From PALSA-1355 sp031400775 (GTDB lineage Bacteria; Planctomycetota; Planctomycetia; Pirellulales; PALSA-1355), in contig JANNQN010000386.1 in NCBI GenBank assembly GCA_031400775.1, positions 1-6,372 on the forward strand: DNA of 6,372 nt, given 5' to 3'. A model generated the notes under the pieces. It ran no database searches. It saw only the letters and a program-made list of their open reading frames with translations, and was not told the DNA's origin. Of this stretch, positions 1 to 5,465 are shown in pieces. The position numbers were made by a program, and so were the translations under genes. The number at the start of each line of letters is the position of its first letter. The first letter of the stretch is position 1.

Positions 1-389
1 TGGGGCGCTACGAGGAAGATCGCCGCGCCAGCTTCTTTTGGATCGGCGGACGGGGCGAGGCGATGCTCGGCCTGTGGGAGAAACCGCCCGAATTGGTGAC
101 GCCGCAGCACTTCGCCTTTCGCGCTTCGGTCGAGGCCAACCTGGCCCTGGGTTATAAAGTCGATACCCGCGATTACGGCATCGGCATTCAACTGCTCAAG
201 GACCTGGGTCTCACCAAGGTCCGCCTACTGACCAACAATCCCAAGAAGACCGACGCCTTTATCTATGGCGGCTTCGATCTGCAAGTCGTCGACCAGGTGC
301 CGATTCATCCCACGGTCAACGAGCACAACGCCCGCTACATCGCCACCAAGCGCGACAAGCTGGGCCACTCATTGCCCGAGACGGGCTGA
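1..389 (+). CDS. Chimeric partial ORF: VOC-domain fragment joined in frame to the C-terminal part of GTP cyclohydrolase II
   Basis: The frame is open from the first complete codon (position 3) to the TGA at 387-389, so the true start lies outside the window. The ATG at 63 is internal to the VOC homology and is unlikely to be the start. Codons 3-128 encode 42 residues that match the VOC protein at 502-960 at 38 of 42 positions, including the HFAFRAS stretch. From about codon 129 the protein becomes RibA-like: VEANLALGYK, then TRDYGIG, RLLTNNPKK, NEHNARYIATK and a terminal KLGHSLPETG, the usual order at the RibA C-terminus. The RibA zinc-binding cysteines and the RQEGRG-type region lie upstream of this point in the family and are absent. 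The VOC part lacks its C-terminal metal-binding glutamate. Neither half visible here should be catalytic alone. It could be a real fusion, a pseudogene or an assembly join. Confidence 0.8.
   Translation, partial: GRYEEDRRASFFWIGGRGEAMLGLWEKPPELVTPQHFAFRASVEANLALGYKVDTRDYGIGIQLLKDLGLTKVRLLTNNPKKTDAFIYGGFDLQVVDQVPIHPTVNEHNARYIATKRDKLGHSLPETG
129..389 (+). other. ribA: RibA (GTP cyclohydrolase II) C-terminal segment
   Basis: About 86 codons match the C-terminal third of GTP cyclohydrolase II, which opens the GTP ring in the first step of riboflavin synthesis. The visible landmarks are EANLALGYK, RDYGIG, LLTNNPKK and the NEH...YIATK...LGH tail, ending naturally at a stop codon, so the 3' end of the gene is intact. 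In many bacteria RibA is the second half of a RibBA fusion. The C-terminus alone cannot tell RibA from RibBA. The zinc site and most of the active site are encoded before the junction and are missing, so this is a 3' remnant or a mis-joined gene end. Confidence 0.85.
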
Positions 390-404
390 GGCGTCGAAGC
401 TCGA

Positions 405-447
405 AAGTAGCAGGCACACGCCGTGAGCCGTTCGCCTTCTGCTATTT
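405..447. terminator. Possible stem-loop between convergent gene ends
   Basis: This lies in the 112-bp gap between the stop of the chimeric frame (389) and the stop of the minus-strand VOC gene (502). The arms at 405-413 and 439-447 pair over nine positions with one G-T pair; the core is TAGCAG against CTGCTA. A 25-nt loop separates them. A short run of three T follows on the plus strand. The position between convergent genes suits a bidirectional terminator, but the loop is long and the T run short, so this is a weak call. Confidence 0.25.
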
Positions 448-501
448 AGCGCATTCAACCTCTCGTCGTATCGAGTCGGCTGCATGCACCAATGCGCCTC
501 G

Positions 502-960
502 CTATTTGGCCGCCTTCAACGCTTGCCACTCCTCCCACGACACAACGCCCACCTCGGGCCGAGGGTCGTCGGGCAGCATGGCAATCAATTCGAGCGAGTG
601 GCCGTCCGGATCGGTGAAGTAGATCGACAAGGCCGGCATCCACCCAAACACCATCGGTCGTTCGGTGCCGTCGTTGAGAAAGTTGTGGCACGCGAGCCCA
701 CGGTCCTTGAGCCAGCGCACCGAATTGCGGCGGATGTCGTCGATCGAAGCGCGAAAGGCGAAGTGCTGCGGCGTTACCAACTCGGTCGGTTTCTCCCACA
801 GGCCGAGCATCGCCTGGCCGCGATCGCCGATCCAAAAGAAGCTGGCGCGGCGGCCCTCCTCGTATCGCCCCAACTCGAGCCCCATCACGTCGCGATAAAA
901 GGCCGTGGAGCGGTCGAGGTCCATGACGAAGAGGTGGGTTTCGAACAGGCCGGAGATCAT
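502..960 (-). CDS. VOC-family (glyoxalase/FosX-like) metalloprotein
   Basis: This is a 152-residue protein of the vicinal oxygen chelate superfamily, whose members include glyoxalase I, fosfomycin-resistance enzymes and extradiol dioxygenases. Its length is typical of a complete single-chain member with two beta-alpha-beta-beta-beta modules. It opens with GLFETHLFVMDLDRS, has QHFAFRAS near residue 66 and ends the fold with the family signature YFTDPDGHSLELI. The likely metal ligands are His9, His66 and Glu124. No signal peptide is seen, so it should be cytoplasmic. The frame extends upstream to 1227, but that extension is low-complexity and covers the intergenic repeat and the end of the neighbouring gene; the ATG at 960 is where family homology begins. 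No Shine-Dalgarno sequence precedes it: a pyrimidine-rich heptamer array is there instead. A close partial copy lies inverted at 3-128. The substrate cannot be predicted. Confidence 0.88.
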   Translation of the reverse strand: MISGLFETHLFVMDLDRSTAFYRDVMGLELGRYEEGRRASFFWIGDRGQAMLGLWEKPTELVTPQHFAFRASIDDIRRNSVRWLKDRGLACHNFLNDGTERPMVFGWMPALSIYFTDPDGHSLELIAMLPDDPRPEVGVVSWEEWQALKAAK

Positions 961-964
961 GTGG

Positions 965-992
965 GGGTTGGAGGTTGGGGGTTGGGGGTTGG
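965..992. repeat. Four tandem heptamers (CCAACCC on the minus strand) abutting the VOC start codon
   Basis: Read on the coding (minus) strand, the sequence just before the VOC start is CCAACCC, CCAACCC, CCAACCT, CCAACCC, then CCAC and the ATG. The four units tile 965-992 exactly, with one substitution. The plus strand therefore carries GGGTTGG units, with three runs of five G and several GG pairs, and could form a G-quadruplex on the template strand. The array takes the place where a ribosome binding site would be expected. A purine-rich stretch continues on the plus strand to about 1020. Confidence 0.85.
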
Positions 993-1076
993 AAAAGGAA
1001 GAAGGAAGGGACGGCGGAGGCGGTGCTGGGGATATGCGACGACTGACGGCAGATCGAAGTGGTTCTGATGCGCCTT

Positions 1077-1958
1077 TCACTCGATGCGATTGATCACGGC
1101 ATTCCATTGCTTCCTCTGATGGCCTTGAGCTTTGTCCCAAGCCAGACCGGCTTGTTCCCAGCCGTCGGCGCGTGAGACTTGGAAGACATGATTCTTGCCG
1201 ACCGACAGAATCGAGTAGGTGGTGCACATTAACCCGTCGGAATGCTTGTCGCCCTTCGTCGCGTCGGCGCCGGTCGACTCGACGAAATCGCAGACGATCG
1301 CCGGCACCCCCTTTTTTCCGTCTTGGTTCACCTCGAAGTCTTCAGTGTCGATGACGCCCACGTGATTTGTATCAGTCCAGGCCATGATGTCGCCGCCGCG
1401 CACTTTGTCGAGCGACGTGATGCGAGTTCCCAAAGTTCGGTAAGCGACGGAATTGATCTTGCCGGGGTCCATGTCGTCGCGCCCTAGCTGGCGCAGGTAG
1501 TTGGTGACGAAGCCGCTGCAATCAATGCCCATGTATTTGGTGACGTACTGATTCATCGACGTGGCTGTCGGCTGGATGAATCCGTAGGCTTGCGCCAGCC
1601 GCAACGTTGTTTGGACCATCTCGGGCGATCCTTTGCCCGCGTAGCAGCCCTCGAGCTTGTTGAGGGCCACGTCTTCCGTGTGGCTCATGCCCTGGCCGCC
1701 GCCGGAACTCTGCAGCGGGAACGTGCAGCGATAGATTTTCGAGCCCAACTTCTTGCCGTTCTTCAGGATCGCGTTCTTGAGCTTCTTGAAGGCGCCCATC
1801 CCGGCGTCCACGTCGTGGTCGTCGCTGATCGAATCGGTGTTCGTGTAATAATCCTTCGCGTTGCGGTATTCGTGAACGTCGATGCCGTACAAGACGGTGC
1901 CGTCGATGAGCCGCACGTCCATCGCGCGATACTCCATCATGAAATCATAGGGCGACAT
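1077..1958 (-). CDS. NlpC/P60-like cysteine peptidase-fold protein, no signal peptide
   Basis: This is a 293-residue protein. The start at 1958 is chosen because GGGAG (minus strand, 1971-1967) lies 8 nt upstream; the frame itself extends to 2030. Residues 143-155 carry a GIDCSGFVTNYL motif with the likely nucleophile Cys147. Residues 187-203 carry RGGDIMAW...NHVGVID with the likely His199. This Cys...GD...HVG order is the signature of NlpC/P60 and related papain-fold hydrolases, which cut peptidoglycan peptides or other amide bonds. The third polar residue is uncertain; Glu227 in DFVEST is a candidate. Residues 1-140 match nothing I recognise. There is no signal peptide, transmembrane segment or SH3b/LysM wall-binding domain, which is odd for a wall hydrolase. 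It could act in the cytoplasm, leave by a non-Sec route, or be an effector-type enzyme. It lies 161 bp downstream of the TlpA-fusion gene and 116 bp upstream of the VOC gene. Confidence 0.75.
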   Translation of the reverse strand: MSPYDFMMEYRAMDVRLIDGTVLYGIDVHEYRNAKDYYTNTDSISDDHDVDAGMGAFKKLKNAILKNGKKLGSKIYRCTFPLQSSGGGQGMSHTEDVALNKLEGCYAGKGSPEMVQTTLRLAQAYGFIQPTATSMNQYVTKYMGIDCSGFVTNYLRQLGRDDMDPGKINSVAYRTLGTRITSLDKVRGGDIMAWTDTNHVGVIDTEDFEVNQDGKKGVPAIVCDFVESTGADATKGDKHSDGLMCTTYSILSVGKNHVFQVSRADGWEQAGLAWDKAQGHQRKQWNAVINRIE

Positions 1959-1966
1959 TGCTAGCT

Positions 1967-1971
1967 CTCCC
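1967..1971 (-). promoter_or_regulatory. Ribosome binding site that fixes the NlpC/P60-like gene start
   Basis: GGGAG on the minus strand stands 8 nt before the ATG at 1958. It supports this start over the upstream in-frame ATG at 2030, which would add 24 residues without recognisable structure. Confidence 0.65.
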
Positions 1972-1998
1972 GGAAGCGAAACATGGCCGCTTGGCAGC

Positions 1999-2046
1999 GC
2001 GCAATCGCTTGCATGCGCAGATTCTTGCAATCGGCAAGCGATGCGC
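1999..2046. repeat. 13-bp inverted repeat in the gap upstream of the NlpC/P60-like gene
   Basis: ATCGCTTGC at 2004-2012 is exactly complementary to GCAAGCGAT at 2034-2042. The stem extends by four more pairs (1999-2002 with 2043-2046) around one bulged A at 2003. A second, competing hairpin uses CTTGC at 2024-2028 and GCAAG at 2034-2038, and GCAATCG occurs twice (2001-2007 and 2027-2033). It lies in the 161-bp space between the stop of the TlpA-fusion gene and the start of the NlpC/P60-like gene. No T run follows on the minus strand, so it is not a standard intrinsic terminator. It may be an RNA processing, stabilising or regulatory hairpin, or a protein-binding site. Confidence 0.5.
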
Positions 2047-2119
2047 CAAGCCGAGTCGGCCGGAGCGTCGTCGACAGTTCGTGGCGCGGTTCGCTGCCAA
2101 TTGCGGCGCCGCCGGCGCG

Positions 2120-3553
2120 TTACCGCCCGGCTTTGCCGGCGGGCGCTTTGGGCTCGGCGCCTTTGGCGGCCGGGCGGGCTTTTTCGTCGCCTTTGTCTTC
2201 GCGCGCCTTGGCAGCGGCTTCATCCTTCTTGGCCTTGGCGGCCAGGGTCTCGGCCGCCAGGTCCTTGCCGGCCAGGATCGCTTCCAAGTCCTTGGTCAAG
2301 CTCTCTTCCAAGTCGGGCGAAACGCCGACCTTGACAACCTGCACGATCCCGTCCTTGCCGATCAGCACGGTTTGCGGAATGGCCTCGGCCCGATACGAGC
2401 CCGCCACGGCGCCGTCCTTGTCGAGCGCCACGGCGACCTTCAATTTCGCTTCTTCCATGAACTTCTTGATCTCCTCGGGCTCCTCTTGCAGATTGACTGC
2501 ATAGAGCACGACGCCCTGATCCTTGAATTTCTCGGCGACCTTATCGATCACCGGCATGGCCTGCACGCAGGGTCCGCACCAGGTGGCCCAAAAGTCGAGA
2601 ATCACGACCTTCTTGCCCTTGAAAGCGGCCAGGTTCAGTTCGCCGCCGTCCAAAAGTTCGAGCTTCACTTCCGGCGCGGCCTGGCCCACCAGCGGATGCG
2701 GTCCCGGCTCGGCCGCGACCCGTCCGCCCGACAGAATGTCCATCAGCGAATCGGCTTTTTCGACTCCCTCCGGCGCCGTGAAGGCGAACGCCTCGGCTGC
2801 GAACTTCGGATCGATCTTCCAGTCCTTGAACGTCACGATGTTCGTGATCTTCATGTTCTCGTAGGGGGACTTCTGTTGGCTCGCCTTGGCCATCTTGGCA
2901 AACGCCTTGGCCAGGTCGGGCACGAATTGCCGAACCAGCGGCTTGTCGCCCGCTTCGATCCACAGCTTCCAATCCAGGTCCTCGCCGGCTGCTTCGATCA
3001 GATGGCACTTCACGCCGTCCAGTTCCACCACTCCGCCGTAGGCTAACGACGTTGTTTTTTCGAGCAGCTTCTTGGCCGGATCCTCATTCAGCAGGGCCGC
3101 AGTGACGACCGAGGCATTGCCAAAACCCAGGGGTCCGGCAACCAGCGGATTTTGCAGCATGGCATCCCACGTCTCGGGCGCCTTCTCCACGCCATATTTG
3201 TTGAAGCCCTTGATGAAGATCGACAGATCGCTCCCGTCGCTGACGATCTGCGCTCCGCCTTGCGGCGGCGCCTCGACGCTGAACGACAGTTTGTTGGGTC
3301 GCTCGGCGGCGAACTTGAGCACGAAGTTCTGGTTCTGCTTCTTGCCTTGCTGCTCGACGGTCAAAGCGACCCCGCCGTCAAACTGAAACCCGCGCAGGCC
3401 TGCGATGAACTTGCCCCACTTGTCGACGGCTTGCTGCGCCTTGGGATCGACTTCCGGCTTGGCGGCCGCGGCGGGGCGAGCGAGGGCAAACGACGCAAGC
3501 GCGACAACAAGCGAACACAACGCGGGGCGCACGAGCGCGGCTGGAGCGGACAT
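2120..3553 (-). CDS. Exported LolA-like (DUF2092-type) and TlpA-type thioredoxin fusion protein
   Basis: This is a 477-residue protein. Residues 1-31 form a Sec-type signal peptide with a hydrophobic core and a PAAAA cleavage region. Residues 33-265 resemble DUF2092/LolA-like domains: an early DPKAQQAVDKWGKFIAGL helix, then beta strands with RPNKLSF, DGSDLSIF and DGVKCHLIEA. This is a curved-sheet fold thought to hold lipid or other hydrophobic ligands. Residues 286-428 are a TlpA/ResA-like redoxin with FWATWCGPC (Cys326 and Cys329) and the cis-proline loop AIPQT (Pro393). The tail from 430 is rich in Lys, Ala and Glu and probably disordered. The start at 3553 is preceded by AGGA at 3567-3564 and places the signal peptide at the N-terminus; the frame itself extends to 3610. 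The protein probably reduces or exchanges disulfides in the periplasm. Its partner and ligand are unknown. Confidence 0.9.
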   Translation of the reverse strand: MSAPAALVRPALCSLVVALASFALARPAAAAKPEVDPKAQQAVDKWGKFIAGLRGFQFDGGVALTVEQQGKKQNQNFVLKFAAERPNKLSFSVEAPPQGGAQIVSDGSDLSIFIKGFNKYGVEKAPETWDAMLQNPLVAGPLGFGNASVVTAALLNEDPAKKLLEKTTSLAYGGVVELDGVKCHLIEAAGEDLDWKLWIEAGDKPLVRQFVPDLAKAFAKMAKASQQKSPYENMKITNIVTFKDWKIDPKFAAEAFAFTAPEGVEKADSLMDILSGGRVAAEPGPHPLVGQAAPEVKLELLDGGELNLAAFKGKKVVILDFWATWCGPCVQAMPVIDKVAEKFKDQGVVLYAVNLQEEPEEIKKFMEEAKLKVAVALDKDGAVAGSYRAEAIPQTVLIGKDGIVQVVKVGVSPDLEESLTKDLEAILAGKDLAAETLAAKAKKDEAAAKAREDKGDEKARPAAKGAEPKAPAGKAGR

Positions 3554-3673
3554 GATCTGCTGTTCCTGTGTGGGGTGGGTTGACCGGGGGCTCGACTGGC
3601 TCAAGCGCAATGCGGGAGAAGAAATTTACGCCAGCTAACGCCGTGGGGAATACGCCAAGCCTGGGGCCGTCCC

Positions 3674-3682
3674 AGCATACCA
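3674..3682 (-). promoter_or_regulatory. Weak extended -10 promoter candidate for the TlpA-fusion gene
   Basis: On the minus strand TGG precedes TATGCT (3679-3674), an extended -10 pattern. The hexamer 17 bp further upstream is a poor -35. It would give a leader of roughly 110 nt before the start at 3553. This is the best candidate I can find on this strand in the divergent region, but it is weak. Confidence 0.25.
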
Positions 3683-3758
3683 AACCACCTTCGCCGACAC
3701 CACTACTTTGCGACTCGGCGGTCGTGCAACTTGGCGCTGGGGCATAGTAGGTTTTGGC

Positions 3759-3787
3759 TGGTTTGCCGTCGCGAATGACATTACAAT
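3759..3787 (+). promoter_or_regulatory. Candidate sigma-70-type promoter for the Gfo/Idh/MocA gene
   Basis: TACAAT at 3782-3787 matches the -10 consensus at five of six positions. TGGTTT at 3759-3764 lies 17 bp upstream as a poor -35. A transcript would start near 3794, about 40 nt before the ATG at 3833. GGAG at 3819-3822 then serves as the ribosome binding site, 10 nt before the start. The rest of the 279-bp divergent region shows no other feature I can support apart from the weak minus-strand promoter candidate. Confidence 0.4.
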
Positions 3788-3832
3788 CGAGTCGCCCCCG
3801 ACCAATACTCCAGCCCCCGGAGCACAATTGCC

Positions 3833-5302
3833 ATGGCCCGAATCTCCCGCCGTAAATTCATTCAGTCGTCCGCCGCCGCCAGCACCGCGTTCGGTCTGTT
3901 CACGATTGCAGGCACCAAGGCCTCGGGCCGAGTGATCGGCGCCAACGACGTGATTCGGGTCGGCGTGGCAGGTATCCGTGGACGAGGCCAATCGCACATC
4001 GACGAGTTCAGCAAGAAGTTGAAAGACCAGAACGTGCAGGTCACGTATCTGATCGATCCCGACGCGCGGCTGTTCGATTCGCGCCGCTCGGCGGTAAGCA
4101 AGAACGGCGGCAACGATCCGCAATGCGTCAAGGATATTCGCAAGGCGCTCGAAGATCCGAACCTGGACGCGGTCTCGGTCGCCACCTGCAATCACTGGCA
4201 CTCGCTCATCACGATCTGGGCCTGCCAGGCCGGCAAAGACGTGTACGTCGAAAAACCGATCAGCCACAACGTCTACGAAGGACGCAAGTGCGTCAAAGCG
4301 GCGCAAAAGTATGGCCGTATCGTGCAGCACGGCACGCAACAGCGCAGCAGCGAAGGCCGCGCCAAGGAAATCGCCGCCGTCCACTCGGGCAAATACGGCA
4401 AGCTGCTGGTCTCGAAAGGTTATTGCTGCAAGCCGCGCTGGAGCATCGGCACACGAAAAATCGAAGGCCCACCGTCGGAATTGGACTTCAACATCTGGCT
4501 CGGTCCCGCGCCCGAGCAACCCTATCATGCCAACCTGGTGCCGTACAACTGGCATTGGTTTTGGGACACTGGCAACGGCGACATCGGCAACCAGGGGGTC
4601 CACGAGATGGACGTGGCCCGCTGGGGGATCAAGGATTCAACCCTGCCCAAGAGCGTGTGGAGTCTGGGCGGTCGCTTCGCCTTCGACGACAAGGGCGCTG
4701 CCGATCAAGGGCAGACGCCCAACATCCAAATGTCGGTCTTCGAGTTTGGCGACGCGCTGCTGGTGTTCGAAGTCCGCGGACTCGTGGGTGGCAAGGCCAA
4801 GCTGCCGAACCAGGTCGACAACGAGTTCTACACCACCGACGGCATGATTCGCGACGGCATGTTTTATCCGAGCGGTTCGAGTGAGGGCCAGAAAATCGAA
4901 GGGCCCGAGGCGCGTGTCACGCCCGGCGGTCCGTTTGGCAGCTTCATCCACGCCGTGCGCAGCCGCAAGGCCGAGGATGTAAATGCCAACGCCGAAACGG
5001 CGCACTACTCGGCCGCGCTGTGTCACCTGGCCAACATCTCGTACCGACTGGGCAAGCCGACGCCGTTCGACAAGGCCGGCCAGTCGCTGGGCGACAACAA
5101 GCTAGTCGTCGCCACGTTCGACGCCTTGCGTGACAATCTGAAAGTCGTCGGTTTGAACCTGGCTGAGACGACCTACACGGTCGGCGACAAGCTTAGCTTC
5201 GACGCGGCCAGCGAGAAGTTTGTCGGTCCTGGCTCCGAGGCGGCAAACCCGCTCTTGTCGCGGGCCTATCGCGCTGGTTTTGTCGTGCCCGAGCAGGTGT
5301 AA
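3833..5302 (+). CDS. Tat-exported Gfo/Idh/MocA-family oxidoreductase-like protein
   Basis: This is a 489-residue protein. The N-terminus has a twin-arginine signal (SRRKFIQSSA, Arg6-Arg7) followed by an alanine-rich hydrophobic stretch to about residue 30. The Rossmann domain begins with VIRVGVAGIRGRG at 40-52; the nucleotide-loop glycines are present in a slightly altered form. EKP at 140-142 is the family's nicotinamide-side motif and supplies the usual Lys141. GDIGNQGVHEMDVARW at 249-264 is the conserved segment after the Rossmann fold, with likely catalytic His257 and Asp260. The C-terminal half is the alpha/beta substrate domain. Many family members oxidise or epimerise sugars and inositols with NAD(P). 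Tat export is consistent with a folded protein carrying its cofactor. Planctomycetes hold many such paralogues, mostly of unknown substrate. The next gene, also with a Tat-like signal, starts 163 bp downstream. Confidence 0.93.
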   Translation: MARISRRKFIQSSAAASTAFGLFTIAGTKASGRVIGANDVIRVGVAGIRGRGQSHIDEFSKKLKDQNVQVTYLIDPDARLFDSRRSAVSKNGGNDPQCVKDIRKALEDPNLDAVSVATCNHWHSLITIWACQAGKDVYVEKPISHNVYEGRKCVKAAQKYGRIVQHGTQQRSSEGRAKEIAAVHSGKYGKLLVSKGYCCKPRWSIGTRKIEGPPSELDFNIWLGPAPEQPYHANLVPYNWHWFWDTGNGDIGNQGVHEMDVARWGIKDSTLPKSVWSLGGRFAFDDKGAADQGQTPNIQMSVFEFGDALLVFEVRGLVGGKAKLPNQVDNEFYTTDGMIRDGMFYPSGSSEGQKIEGPEARVTPGGPFGSFIHAVRSRKAEDVNANAETAHYSAALCHLANISYRLGKPTPFDKAGQSLGDNKLVVATFDALRDNLKVVGLNLAETTYTVGDKLSFDAASEKFVGPGSEAANPLLSRAYRAGFVVPEQV

Positions 5303-5373
5303 GGTATTGCCCCGGAGGAAGTTTCACCCGGCATTTTTCGCGAGCCGCTCGGCTCCGCGGTCCGATCGTATTG

Positions 5374-5402
5374 TTGTTGGGTTTAATGGTTAGCGCTATA
5401 CT
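5374..5402 (+). promoter_or_regulatory. Strong sigma-70-type promoter candidate for the DUF1501 gene
   Basis: TTGTTG at 5374-5379 and TATACT at 5397-5402 are separated by exactly 17 bp, close to the sigma-70 consensus. Transcription would start near 5409, giving a leader of about 57 nt. It implies that the DUF1501 gene can be expressed separately from the Gfo/Idh/MocA gene upstream. I infer it from spacing and sequence only. Confidence 0.5.
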
Positions 5403-5409
5403 GGGCGCT

Positions 5410-5423
5410 CGGACCACGGTCCG
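5410..5423. promoter_or_regulatory. Palindrome at the predicted transcription start
   Basis: CGGACC and GGTCCG form a perfect 6-bp inverted repeat around AC, directly at the start point expected from the promoter at 5374-5402. The half-site CGGTCCG also occurs at 5358-5364, upstream of the -35. This spacing would suit an operator, but in GC-rich DNA such short palindromes arise by chance. Confidence 0.2.
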
Positions 5424-5465
5424 CCCTTGGGCTCCCCCGGCTGGCTGGAAAAGGGAGAAAAGGCC

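Noticed and set aside
965..992. Heptamer array considered as a CRISPR or IS-end signature
   Set aside because: The units are directly adjacent without spacers, and no cas gene, transposase or terminal inverted repeat is present.
961..1227. N-terminal extension of the VOC frame to an ATG at 1227
   Set aside because: The extension would cross the heptamer array and overlap the 3' end of the NlpC/P60-like gene. Its residues are low-complexity Pro/Ser and the VOC family homology starts at the ATG at 960.
1958..3046. Long plus-strand open frame of 362 codons
   Set aside because: It lies antisense to the LolA-like/TlpA gene, whose domains, signal peptide and WCGPC motif are unambiguous. The plus-strand protein has no recognisable domain and is explained by GC-rich codon use.
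3635..4603. Minus-strand open frame of 322 codons
   Set aside because: It is antisense to the Gfo/Idh/MocA gene and runs into the divergent promoter region. It has no motif or ribosome binding site.
4123..4884. Plus-strand frame of 253 codons inside the Gfo/Idh/MocA gene
   Set aside because: This is a frame-shifted shadow rich in Arg and Gln with no domain, fully inside a well-supported gene.
5342..5355. Inverted repeat GAGCC...GGCTC after the Gfo/Idh/MocA stop, considered as a terminator
   Set aside because: The stem is only five pairs and no T run follows it; the nearby T run precedes it.
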